Shown here: piece after piece, positions 1 through 11,335 of the stretch
Layout: each line of letters starts with the position of its first letter
How positions within the stretch are numbered: position 1 is the first letter of the stretch
Source: Strongylocentrotus droebachiensis
Taxonomy: Eukaryota > Echinodermata > Echinoidea > Camarodonta > Strongylocentrotidae
DNA: 64,000 bases
Assembly: GCA_035222895.1 (NCBI GenBank)
Contig: JAVYIG010006784.1
Location: 47,808-111,807 of the forward strand
Direction: 5' to 3'
Translations under genes and position numbers: made by a program
The notes under the pieces: model-generated
Database searches by the model: none
What the model was told of the DNA's origin: nothing
Seen by the model: the letters and a program-made list of their open reading frames with translations, nothing else

Positions 1-560
1 TCATTCATTCAACTGCATTTTTTACGCTCTTTCAAGTACCTGTCAAGCATATGATATATCTCAATGAAGTTAGTCCATTACATCTGTAATGGGTCAATAG
101 TGAGTCTTCAATGTCTCTTTTATTGGTCAGTCTTGTGTCTTGGTCTTGTTTCTTTTAATTTTTGTTTTCCATGGCAATTCAATCATTACACTATATTTGA
201 AATTGCTCAATTCTTGCCTCGTAATCGACAACCGACTCGTCTTTTTCTTCTTTTATTTTTTTACCCTTTTTCCATTTTGTGTGGAAGCTTTCTCTAACTC
301 TCATTTAATTCATAACTGAAACTATTTTTTGCTCCCCCCTTATCACAAGACCTTTTTTATAATTTGGTGAATCGTTACAGATGTATAGGAATTCATTTTC
401 ATTCAGTTTGATTGTTTTAGTAAATCATTCACGACTCTTAACAGAAGAGACAAAAAAAAATCATATCTATAAAGGTAAAACTGTGGGATGTAAACAAACC
501 TTTTTCATTTTTTAAATAATTTGTATCCCATTGAATCATGAGCCAAAGCAGGGATAAAAT
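1..560. other. AT-rich DNA, nothing recognised
   Basis: No gene, RNA or element end could be supported in this stretch. Confidence 0.5.
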
Positions 561-730
561 ACATGGGGGCTCGGGGCGAAGTAGCCCTCAAAATGCCCCA
601 AAGAGCCCCAGAAAGTCATAAAAGAGCCCCCCAAAATTTGCATAGAGTTCAATGCAAAACAAATTAAATAGCATTATTTTAATGCAAGCAAGCTTGAAAA
701 GTAGCCCCCGAAATTTAATATATTTTTTCC
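561..730 (+). repeat. Dispersed repeat, copy 1
   Basis: Sequence with GGGGGCTCGGGGCGAA, 'gaaagtcataaaagagcccc' and 'tttgcatagagttcaatgcaaaacaaatt' is shared with 34721-34867. No end structure was resolved. Confidence 0.6.
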
Positions 731-973
731 CTGAGCCAAAGAAGCGTGTCTATGGGAAATATGTGCTATAAAATTGTATCCAATGGGTGAAATTTTCACA
801 TAATCACATGGTCCTCACATGCAAGGCTCTTGGCTATGTGAAAACATTTACAATTGTGACATGTATCATCCATGCTCTGGGAGTGACAGGGGCGCACTGT
901 AAAGATAATCAGAGATAGTCGGAGAGGAAGGTCTGAAAAGTCATCTAATGACCCAAAGACAAATTGTAATGGT

Positions 974-1528
974 TTAAAGATAATATGTCCCTTTTGCAGC
1001 CAACATCAAATTCTGTAGAACTTTGCAGGAATGATGAATATATAATGTATGTCCTATCTGTGAAATTTAAACGTTAGCAGTGTCTTAATATTGAAATTAT
1101 GCAAGGAAACCCGTTTACTTGTTAGACTTCACTGTCAGACACTATTGAGTGACCGACTGGCTTTTTTTCTTCTTTGATAATAACATACATAAAACGAGTT
1201 ATAAAGGGTACATGAGCATTTGTCTATATCAATAACCCACTTCTTGTAATGGCCAAAATTAAACTGATTGAATCTTTGTGCAGCACTAAACGTATGACCA
1301 TTTGGTACAATGGTCTGAAAATCACACTATTACATTCTGACTTGGTAGCACTTAAGTCGATTTGACAACTAATAGTCGTTATTTTCCCACTTAAAGACAT
1401 TTTCAAGCTCCCTCCCCCCCCCCCCCTTTTTTTTTTAGGGAAGTTCTAAATTAGTATTATCTTTCAAATACCATTGGAATTTAACCTTTTCATTTTTTTG
1501 GCCTGCAAATGAGACATAGTACCTTTAA
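974..1528. mobile_element. TTAA-flanked short TIR element, family A copy 1
   Basis: TTAA occurs at both edges (974-977 and 1525-1528). The inner ends are inverted repeats: AGATAATATGTCCC on the left, and the complement of AGGTACTATGTC on the right. No protein is encoded. It sits inside the minisatellite array and interrupts a unit at its TTTAAAG. A TTAA target fits piggyBac or Kolobok mobilisation; which one cannot be told. Confidence 0.7.
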
Positions 1529-1834
1529 AGGAGAACAAAGGTGGATAATTTGGGTAAAAGGTTTGAAAATTCATCTTGAAACACATCAGGAGCGCTTGCA
1601 GCACAGTATAGACGATGTTCGCGTAATATCTGCAATTTATAGATTTCTAACATTTGTTATTGTTTATCATAATTCTATGCAATTCAATTCAATGATCCTG
1701 AACAAACTGTAACTGTTTAAATAGCACTAAACAAGAAAAGTTAGATGAATACTCTAATGGCCCATAACAAATTAGAACAGATAACCAATCACACACAAAC
1801 AAATTCGAGTATCATAATGGCCCCAAACAATTTT

Positions 1835-1957
1835 GTAATCATTGATCCCGTTTTATGTTCCATTTTTTATTTATAAACATTGCACAATTATTCCTCTGAT
1901 TACTACATTTATTTTGTATCTCTTAATAAACCAAGTTGAATTGAATTGAATTGAATT
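1835..1957 (+). mobile_element. LINE 3' tail with (TTGAA)n end
   Basis: 'tgatcccgttttatgttcca ... ttgtatctcttaataaacc' followed by AAGTTGAATTGAATTGAATT: poly(A)-signal-like text then a TTGAA tail, the usual 3' end of several invertebrate LINEs. Confidence 0.5.
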
Positions 1958-2055
1958 TAAAAGGCCCGGAGACAAGAACTGAATTAAGAATTGAAAGCCA
2001 TGTGATGGCATAAAACAAATGGTAAAGGTTAAAAAAGGGGACCGAACATGACATA

Positions 2056-2502
2056 CAGCCTTTTCACACACAGCTAAAATTCTATAAACATGATTAGTTT
2101 AAAGGGCTTTAAACTAATCAGCTGTACATACGACATCATTCACACACAACAATTTTGGTGCGATCGTTAATCGTTTCGTGATTAACTACTGCTCTTAAAA
2201 TGCGCAGTAGTGGCATTGCGCATTGAAGGTCAGGTCATATCAAACAAAGCACACGCTCCATCCAGTTTAAACACGTTTAAACCGTTCACACACAAAATGT
2301 CAAGCTCTCTAGATACGAACTTCGTATCTGCAGTCTGCTTTGAGGGGCGTATGAATCGCGACTTCGTATCTATCCGAACATCGTATAAACGATGTTCACA
2401 CAGGGAAAATTTTCTTTAAAGGTGTTTAAAACTGTTGAGTTAAACATGTTTATACTAATCATCTCTAGATACAATGAATTTTAGCTGTGTGTGAAAAGGC
2501 TG
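2056..2502 (+). mobile_element. 447-bp TIR element, family F copy 1
   Basis: The perfect inverted ends CAGCCTTTTCACACACAGCT and AGCTGTGTGTGAAAAGGCTG continue for about 26 bp. The flanks are TA on each side, allowing one variable end base. The interior repeats TTCACACACA beside other short palindromes such as AGATACGAACTTCGTATCT. No coding capacity. It is inserted in the minisatellite. Confidence 0.8.
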
Positions 2503-3290
2503 ATAGCAATGTAAGGTTGAAAACTCATATAATGGCTCATAACAATATGGAACCATTTAAAGGGAACTGAACACAAAACATTGGAGTAAGGTGTAAAAAT
2601 TTGTTTTCTAATGGACCAAAACAAATTGTAACTGGTTTAAAGGGGACTAAAATCACCAAATGCAAAAAAGTATATTATTAAAGGAGTATGAATTGAAAGG
2701 GTCATGTAATGGCACAAAAGAAACTGAAATAGTCTAAAGGGGACCAAACACACACAAAATTGGGGTTATGGTCTGAAAAGTCAACTAATGGACCAAAACA
2801 AATTGTAGAGGTTTGAAGGGAACATAAAAGAAATATTGGTATAAGGTCGAGAACTCGTCTAATGGCCCGAAACAGTTTTTAACAGTCAAAAGGGACTAAA
2901 CACTAAATATCGGAGCAATGTTTAAAAATTGTCTAATTGACCAGAAACAATTGGTAATGGTTTAAAGGGGTTCAAATGCACAAAGTATGAGTACAATCTG
3001 AAAAGTGGAACTGGAAAGTCTTCCAATGGACCCAAACAAATTGTTATAATTTAAAGAAGACCACAAAAATTTGAATGTTGTTGGATAAAAGTAATATGAT
3101 GGCCCAGATCAAGTTGTAAAAGTTGCGAAATGATAGGGTACGATTTTGAAAGTCATTTGATGGACCAAAACAAAATATGATTCAAAGAGGAACAAACACA
3201 ACAAAATTGGAGTATAGTTTAGGCTTAGTATGGTTTTAAAAGTTATCCAATGACCCAAAATAACTTGAAATGAATGGGGACCAAATTTTG

Positions 3291-4396
3291 TTAAAGTATT
3301 TTGATCTGTATATTAATATCGCTGCTATCATATGTACAAACAAAATGGAATCTAATTTTACCATGGTTAAAAAAATTGCAAGTATGCTCTTTAAGTAAAG
3401 GTAACAACAGGTTGTGAGAAGACAATCCTTGCATACAATTGTGGATAGTTACTTAAATCTGCTTTGTACTGCATATACACATGGCCTCTTTTAGGTAAGA
3501 GGCATTTGCTAAACCTTTCTCTACATACAATATTACATTTAGATCATTCTTATTCCATGAACAGATAAATGGAGGAGAAAATATAGACATCATTATGCAG
3601 AGGTGTATGATGCTAAAATTTGTTTTAGCATTAGAAAAGGGTGGATTTGATGTCAAACATGAGGATATGATTTTTTGGTCTTTTTACCTATAGAAATAAC
3701 ATGCATTTAAAATTTAAGGGGGAAGGTAGCCTCTGGATGTTCCATGTTAAGTTGGAAAGAGCAAATTAAGGTCTTTGTTTATAAATATATAAATGAACAC
3801 ATTTTCAGTTTAAATTTCACCTTAAGATTTGTTCTTTTGAGGTCGCCAAGCCTAGTCTATAGCATCGTTATGATTGCGGTTTCCTGCACTTTTTTCACAG
3901 ATAGTTCAGATAATACCTAAAATTTATCATAATATGTTACAGAAATATTAAGTTCATTATTATATGTATATATGTAAATAAAATGTTCACATGAAGTTAT
4001 AATTTTTTGTATATTTTGTATAATACCTTACGTTTATATGTTCTTTGTTGTTCAGTTATTGTATTTGGAAAAATGCAGAAATATAATAAACTAAAATATT
4101 GAAAAGTTATTTGAAATTAGCATTGTTGTCTTATATTGCTTCTGCTTCATAAATTGCTGAAGAAATTTTAAAGGAAAGTTGTATTTATTATCCAGTGGAA
4201 TCATTCAGTTTACAAAATAATTTTTCATTTCTGGGACTGTGTGTATAATACAGCAATGAAATTTTTAAGCAAATAAATGCCTGTCAGTGTGTAATTTAAA
4301 GAAACTATTTTTCATTACACAATTTGATCACAAATCAATTTTGTTGCTAAATTCTGTTCAAATTATTCCTTTGATGAATCAATTAATAATTTTCTT

Positions 4397-4397
<1 letters not shown>
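3291..4397. other. AT-rich DNA without features
   Basis: The minisatellite fades out near 3290. The rest holds only short chance frames and AT-rich sequence. Confidence 0.5.
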
Positions 4398-4446
<49 letters not shown>

Positions 4447-4502
4447 CCTCCCTCCCTCTCTCTCCCTCTCTCTCTCTTCCCTCTTCTCCTTCCCCTTCTC
4501 CT
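4398..4502 (+). repeat. CT microsatellite
   Basis: A (CT)n run of about 40 units grades into CCCT-rich variants. Frames across it are low-complexity artefacts. Confidence 0.95.
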
Positions 4503-4817
4503 TCCAGACGATCATGTTCGTCGGGACCCTGGAAGACCCTGGGCAACTGGTACTGGTAGAGCGCCCCCAACAGGCCATCTTCGAGCAGCTACCACCCACC
4601 CTCCAACAGAAAAAGTTTGGAACCTAGATAAAGACTTGTCAACGACCCATGCTGGCATCTGTGACTCTGTTCATTGCGGTGTCGATGCTTAAAGGATGTT
4701 CAAAAGGAAATGAGAAAAACAGTTTGCTTGGTCGATATAATGGATTGACTCTGTCTTTGGGTACTTTGAGGAAAGTGTCGCTGAGGCTTCTTTTAAAAAA
4801 AGTTGCAATGTGACTAT

Positions 4818-5275
4818 CAGCCTTTTCACACACAGCTAAAATTCATCGTATCTAGAGATGATTAGAATCACTCAACAGTTTTGAACATGTTTATAGACAA
4901 AATTTCCCAGTGTGAACATCGTTTATACGATGTTGGGATAGATACGAAGTCGCGATGCATACGCCCCTAAAAGCAGGCTGCAGATACGAAGTTCGTATCT
5001 AGTGAGCTTGACATTTTGTGTGTGAAAGGTTATTCTTGTTTAAACGTGTTTCAGACGTGTTTAAACTGGATGGAGCATGCGCTTTGATTGATGTGACATG
5101 ACCTTCAATGCGCAATGGCACTACTGCGCATTTTACGAGCAGTAGTTAATCACGAAACGATTAACGATCGCACCGAAATTTCTGTGTGTGAAAGGCTCGT
5201 GTTTAGTTTAAACACGTTCGAAACACGTTTATACTAGTCATGTTTATAGAATTTTAGCTGTGTGTGAAAAGGCTG
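4818..5275 (-). mobile_element. 458-bp TIR element, family F copy 2 (inverted)
   Basis: This is the reverse complement of the element at 2056-2502 over its whole length, with the same 26-bp ends and a TA flank. The copies differ by scattered substitutions and small indels. The pair lies 2.3 kb apart in inverted orientation. Confidence 0.82.
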
Positions 5276-6158
5276 TAACATGCAACCAATTCTATTTTGA
5301 GAGTTACAAGATGATTTTTTTTTTTTGTAATGTCAAGGTCCCCTTATATTTATGTTTGAAAGGAGTGCCATCATTACATAACTGGTCGCCTGCCCCTCCC
5401 CCACTCCCTAAAACTAGCCTTGATTTATACGTCACTATGACATTCCTTCTTTAAAAGAAAAATAAAATGTGACCTCTGTGCGAATTCAATCTCATAGCCT
5501 CAAACAGCATGTCTGAATCATACCAAACTGTCTTAGAAAGATGCTTTTAATCTAATGCTGTCCAAGCGACTGTTGACTCACTCTCTGAGTCTCTGCTTTC
5601 ATTTAACCTGCCCTACATTCGTTGTCGTTTGTCGTTGTTGGATTTTTTTTGTCAGATTCTAAATATTATGAAATGCTGGTGAGTTATAAAACCTTTTGTT
5701 CCTAAGGTACCAAAGTCCATAGAACCAATCAGACGTAATTTGTAATTTACAAATCTTATATTCTACCTATCAACAGTAATGAGAACTAGAGAGAGAGAGA
5801 GATTTTATTTTTGGTGGTGCAGATTTTCAAGGCTGTGAAAATCATTAAGGGGGGTCTTTTAGAATTTCCAGCCATGGTTAATGTTCCATCGATAATCAAC
5901 AATTTTTTTGTTGAGTGTTTCCCTCCACAAAATTTGCCGAGAGCCAAGATGATTATTAATTCATAACAATTAACCCAATATTTATGTCTGTCTGTCTGTC
6001 TGGCTCAAAATTCCCATATTTTCTCATCTATTGTTAATGCTTTTCTATCTCCCAAAAGATTCATATAATTTAATGTGGAGTTACTGCTTCTTTAGCTCCA
6101 AAGTACTTGTTTATGCGCAGTTTATGCTCTTGTGATTCCAAAAGAGGTGTCGTGTAGA
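5276..6158. other. Unannotated spacer
   Basis: It contains a short GA run at about 5790-5803 and a TGTC repeat at about 5987-6001. Otherwise nothing recognisable. Confidence 0.45.
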
Positions 6159-6526
6159 GGTGTCGTGGACGAGTGGATATGTCACCGGACTGTGGATCAC
6201 AAGGTCCGCGGTTCAAGTCCCACCGCGGCACTAATGTCCTTTGGCAAGACATTGATCTACATTTGCCACTCTCCACCCAGGTGTTAAATGGCTACCCGGT
6301 AGAATGCGAAAGCTAATGTGCTTAGATTAGCAAGTGTGCGCTTGTAAAAATGACGCCTGGCTGGTATGCTCCCCAGGGAGTGGAGAATGTGCATACATTG
6401 TGTGTGGGTGAGCCTGAATCCGATGACCAGGGTAATAATATGATTGCAGGGCCCTCAGGGAGAACAGTATGAATACTGATGAGGCTAACCTGGGTAAACA
6501 AGACATATTTTTATTATTATTATTAT
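6159..6526 (+). mobile_element. tRNA-derived SINE
   Basis: The 5' part has an A box TGGACGAGTGG (6166-6176) and a B box GGTTCAAGTCC (6210-6220) at the spacing of an internal RNA polymerase III promoter. TGTCGTG at the start pairs, with G-U pairs, to CGCGGCA, like a tRNA acceptor stem; the T-arm no longer pairs well. The body includes 'ggcaagacattgatctacatttgcc' and 'cacccaggtgttaaatggctacccgg', typical of marine invertebrate SINEs. It ends in an ATT repeat (about 6510-6526). GAGGTGTCGTG is duplicated just upstream (6144-6154). No clear target duplication is seen. Confidence 0.7.
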
Positions 6527-7578
6527 AGATTACTTGTGTTGTGTCACACAGACATAATGCCCTTCTGGCTCTAAAGACACTAATGTTTTGTTTTTTATAG
6601 AAAGAGTGTATCGAACTTGTGACACTCTTTTGTCGTACTCGAATGGTGTTTATTTTAATTTCAAATATCTAAGCTTCGATTTGATATACCCCTACATGTA
6701 TATACCTCATGGGAATGTAAATAAAGTACATTTGGCATTATCAAGTATTAGTTTAAAAAAATCAGTCACATTTAACATGAAATTAACAGTCCTGATTTGA
6801 AGCACAAAGCTCATGTCAATGTATACATCCCTCGAATTAGACACAAATTCATCCACAGATCTTTGTAAAGTGCTTTTCAACTGCAAGGAAAAGGCACTAA
6901 GTGCGTCTTAGATCAGATCAGATTAGAATTGATCTTCACAAGCATTACCTTTGCTTTCATAGCAGCCAAATTCATTTCAATTCATCATAAAAATCGTCAA
7001 TCTCTTGACTTCCATTCTATTTAGTAGGACGTAAAGCGATATGTTTGCCGGAGTAAACACGATGCTTTGTAGTACCTCTCAGCGTTAAATCATCTGACTG
7101 TCATATCGGGTTTCACACAGATCTAGTCTGACAAACGTGAAGTGTCTAGACTGAGTAATGCCATAATCAATTCTCATGGATTCAAGCGTTTGGAAGCAAA
7201 TGATGTTTAGCGTGGCACCCCTTTTATCTGCAAGTCATTGAGATGTAAAACCATGCTACAAGGCAGCTAGACGTATGCACTATTTTGCTGTTAAAAAAAA
7301 TATAGAATATGGAATAGTAAGTTACCATGGAAACAAGTAGATATTCTCACCTGGATCTGTGATGTCATTTTCTTTTTTTAATGCAGGTTCTGGCGCAAAA
7401 TGTACGGTATATCTGGTTTATGCTGTGAATAAAAAGAGTTTGAAATAGTAAAATATCATAGATGTACTGATTCATGTGATATTATCACTTGTATTAAAAT
7501 GCAAGACCTGGAAACACATCTAGACTGATACATAACTTTGCTCGATTAAGGTTCATTTTTAGACTAGAGTATCGCATA
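6527..7578. other. AT-rich spacer
   Basis: 'gcccttctggctctaa' at about 6557-6572 recurs near 60963. No gene seen. Confidence 0.45.
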
Positions 7579-7964
7579 TTAAAGGGATCGTTTAACAATG
7601 TTACATCTGAGATGCACGGCCCTAAGTGTTATCAGTGTCTGTGACATGGTGTTATATTGAAGCCCTAAAAAAATTGCGCTTCAAAATGATCAAGAAGTGC
7701 CTCAAAAAAGTAAAAACCTTTGAGTGACCGGTTTTACCATACTCATTTTCCCCAATACACTATAGTGTTATGAAAACTGTTTGGCAAACGCAAAATTTGA
7801 TTTCGATTTTCAATCACAAATATCTTGATAATCAGACAGGCGATCGGCTTGTAAAAGTCATGGGTATCCTGACTGACCTAAAAGATTATAATCATCATTG
7901 CAGCATGAGCTTAATCAAGGATTTTTGTTAAAGGATCTAAGACAAAGTTACCGGATCCCTTTAA
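7579..7964. mobile_element. TTAA-flanked short TIR element, family B copy 1
   Basis: TTAA at 7579-7582 and 7961-7964 encloses termini AAGGGATCGTTTAAC and the complement of AAGGGATCCGGTAAC. Internal text such as 'tgaagccctaaaaaaattgcgcttcaaaatgatca' recurs in the copy near 46.9 kb. Non-coding. Confidence 0.65.
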
Positions 7965-9371
7965 AACATTATGGAATTGACAAGAAATGTTTCCCTTCTG
8001 AATATGTTTGTTATAGGTCATTAATGTACTAAGGCACTCAATTATATTCTGTTTTTAAATAATGCAAGCCCTTGGACAAACACCTGTAGTAATGCAGTAT
8101 TTTGCTCCCAAAAAAAACTCTTCTTTTTTTCTGTAGATCATGAAATACCATGGATTTTTTTTAAAATCTTAACTTCCGAGTATATTCTATAATATTCTTC
8201 TGAGTATATTCTATATTGTTCATTGATTTCACTTGTTATTCTTTAATGATGAAATGCAAGCTCTTTTTGTTGTACCAATTTACTCCTTTTTATGTTATGA
8301 GGTAAAAAGCCATCCTATCAACTGATCAAAGAACATGCATGATCAAAAATGAAATCATGGGTAAAATGGAAATAAAACCGAATGGTAAAAAGCAATTATA
8401 TAATGGTGCAGTCAGTAATATGAGTGTTCTCTTTTTTCCTAATTAAAATCTGTAGAAGATGATATATATTATTGCCATGTCAATATAAAGGATACCAGGA
8501 CATATTTAGTCTAGTTTATTTGTTTTAATGTTTGCATCATTCATTATCGCTTGAGTGGGTAGACAAAGAATATAATGATAATAATAATAATAATGCACAC
8601 ATTTATAATGCCAAACATATCCACCAGATGGTGAAAATCCGGCAAATATAAACACTTTGTTGGAACAGACAGAATCATGTCAAGTGCACTTCTTTTTTTC
8701 TTTTTTTTTCATAAAAAAGACAAATATCAATAAATGCATGAATTGCATTCGCAGTGAACAGATGTTGTGCCATGTTTTTTGTATGTAATTGTTTGGGTGA
8801 ATGTTGAAATTGTAAAGCTTTTGCCTGTTATGAATGTGCTTATGGTATAAAAGTAAAACCTTGCAATTATTGAATAAAATCCAGGTAAATTGCGGGTATA
8901 TGCAGTAGAGCAGTTTATCCAGGTTAGTTTAAAGTGCAGAGTGATTTGTAAAAGAAAATCATGGTTTTTATTCTATATTCTAGAAATGTATGTTCTTACT
9001 ATCAATATGCCTTTTGAATTTTCAAAAAATTCAATCGGGAAGTCTGTTAAATTAGAGTTTATAATTTGGTTTCTCACACTACCCAATTCGTTTTTCCAGC
9101 CCCTTTGTTAAACGATCGAAGTGACCACTATATGCAAATTTCGGCATACTACAATGTACGTCACAGACAGTGCTCGACCTATACTAAGGCTGTTGCAATG
9201 TCATAGTACATGAAAACTTACAAAATCTGAACTGGTTTACAACATTTACTTTGTAAAAGATTCCTCCCAAACTTCAAGAAAAAAGAGATGCTAGCCTTGA
9301 TGAGTGAAAGATGTATCGTGATGTTCGTAAGTGTAATTCGCGGGTAATTTCGACCTGTCTGATCAGCGCGC
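7965..9371. other. AT-rich spacer
   Basis: A short ATA/AAT repeat (about 8572-8595) and T runs. No coding or RNA feature supported. Confidence 0.45.
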
Positions 9372-9378
9372 GGTCAAC

Positions 9379-9758
9379 CAGACCTGCCAACCAGTACGAT
9401 TTAGTCGTACTTCGTACAATTTTTAGAAGCAAATACGACAGTACGACTTTCAAAAAAAAAAAAAAAACTAAAAATCAATGGCAAAATGCCCATTCTGTCC
9501 TGTAAAGTATCCTACAAGCATCTCACATCAGCAATTTGGGGATGTTCATTGGTTCATCGAACACACCATTCGTGACGAAATCATGCATATTCAACCAATG
9601 ATCCATAAACAAAAAAATTCCTGTATGTAGGAACTGTAAGAAGCATTGATCCGCGTTACAGTCCATGTTTGCCTTTAAAGAATACAACTTTTGTTAGTAA
9701 AATACAACTTTTGGGATTAAAAAATACAGTTTTTGAACTCCAGAGGTTGGCAGGTCTG
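9379..9758. mobile_element. 380-bp TIR element, probably hAT-like
   Basis: Inverted ends CAGACCTGCCAACC and GGTTGGCAGGTCTG are flanked by the direct repeat GGTCAAC (9372-9378 and 9759-9765). Seven identical bases is close to the 8 expected of hAT. The interior has a GTACGA/TCGTAC palindrome and an A run (9451-9465). Non-coding. Confidence 0.65.
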
Positions 9759-10159
9759 GGTCAACACTACTGCAAGTGACGTCACATCCCCGACCTGCAT
9801 CACGTGACCGTTAGTAAGCTTTTCAGAATTGAACACTTGTGTTGGCTGAAAAATACCAATTTCAACACTTAAAAAAAAAGGTAAATCAAAGAATAAAATA
9901 ACATTGATTTATTTGTTCAGTATATATCAAATAATGTATACCCAACATTTTTTGATTTTTGAACACATGAAAATACAAGTAACACTTTAAGCAGAAGGGA
10001 ACCCCTACCACTCTGTTTCTGCTTATTATGAAAAATTGTTTGAAACAAAATTATCTGAGAGGAAGATTCCGTTTTTATTCTGTTTTGTTTTATTTGAAGA
10101 TGGATAGAGTGGGACATTGGAAACAAGGATTGCAAAAGGTGCCAGTGTTGTCTAGGATG

Positions 10160-10347
10160 ATAACGATGGTGATGGTGGTGTTGGTAATGATGATGGTGGT
10201 AAGGAGGATGATTAAGATGATGATGATGATGGTGGTGGTGGTAATGATGATGATGATGATAATTATAATGATGATGGTGGTGGTGGTAATGATGATGATG
10301 GTGGTGGTGGTGGTGGTGGTGGTGATGTACATGTAATGATGATGAAG
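10160..10347 (+). repeat. GAT/GGT triplet-rich repeat
   Basis: Interspersed GATGAT and GGTGGT units cover nearly 190 bp. The long frames on both strands here (poly-Met/Val, poly-Thr/Ile) are artefacts. Confidence 0.9.
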
Positions 10348-10389
10348 AAAGCTAGACAATGCCAACAAATTAGAGGATTATTATCAATT

Positions 10390-10830
10390 TTTTTTGCTCT
10401 CTCCCTGTCTTTCTATCTTCTCCCTTCTGACCCCCCCCCCCCACCCTCTATCTTTCTCTCTCTCTCACACACAATCATGACAAATATTCGGTTACTCAAA
10501 TGTTTTAAAGACACAACATTACATAATGAATGTTCTCTCAAGCTACTTCAGCCCCCAATGATATCCTGCAAAAACACGGAATTTCATTCACTAAATATAC
10601 ACAACACATTAGATTGTAAAATTCATAAAAATTACTCTTGTCCTTTCTTTCTTCCAATTGTCTATCTCTGTCTCCCTTCTTCATCATTGTGACCCCCCCC
10701 CCCCTCTCTATCTCTCTCTTCCACGAAAGACCCCCACCCCACACACACACACACACATGCAATATATCTCTCGCTCTCTCCCTCCCCCTCCCCCCCCCCC
10801 TCTCTCTCTCTCTATCTCCCTCTCATTTTC
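10390..10830 (+). repeat. Pyrimidine-rich tract with C runs and CT/CA repeats
   Basis: Poly-C runs at about 10431-10443, 10685-10696 and 10790-10800 are mixed with CT and CA microsatellites (10740-10757). No real gene. Confidence 0.85.
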
Positions 10831-10839
10831 TCATTAGCT

Positions 10840-11335
10840 CACAAAAGACACAACAATATGAATGTTCGTGACAAACTTCGCTTTCCTGTTGAAACCTTAA
10901 TTGGGTATCGAAGAACACGCTTCCCTTTTCCCACCAATTTTCGCAAGGCAGCTAATTAGATCGAATGATATTCAATTTAAAGCAAAGGGACGGTGGGTTT
11001 TGAAGAAGAAAAAAAAACAGCCCCGATGCAGCGGCGCGCGGTCGTTACACTCGGCGGTAATGAACCTTTCCGTCCTGACTGCATGAAAAACATTAAAATG
11101 GGGAAGGTAGCCAAAAAAAACTTGCTGCTTTTTTATAAAAATATGATTACTCATTGAAATCGACAATAGCCAATATATTCAGTGGTTTGAAAACATTTTC
11201 ACAGCTTTTCATACCGATGGAGCTGATAATCTATACTGTTTAGTTACACAATGGGCGTAAGGGCCTTTTCTTTTGCAAGGGGGGGGGGGGCGGGGCTGTT
11301 TTAACACATGTATCAGCTTTCTATGTTCTACTGTA
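10840..11335. other. Unannotated spacer with poly-G run
   Basis: A G run (about 11279-11292) and a small CpG cluster at about 11024-11060. Nothing identifiable. Confidence 0.4.

Larger units (their letters stand above)
850..3290. repeat. Degenerate minisatellite array
   Basis: A loose unit of roughly 75-90 bp recurs: 'ggtctgaaaagtcatctaatggaccaaaacaaattgtaatggtttaaaggggac' with variants, for example at about 930-975, 1735-1775, 2520-2570, 2690-2760, 2770-2830, 2850-2900, 2930-2970 and 3130-3180. It is interrupted by the elements at 974-1528 and 2056-2502 and a LINE tail near 1835-1957. Confidence 0.75.

Noticed and set aside
10028..10368. Overlapping poly-Met/Val and poly-Thr/Ile frames
   Set aside because: GAT/GGT triplet repeat read on both strands.
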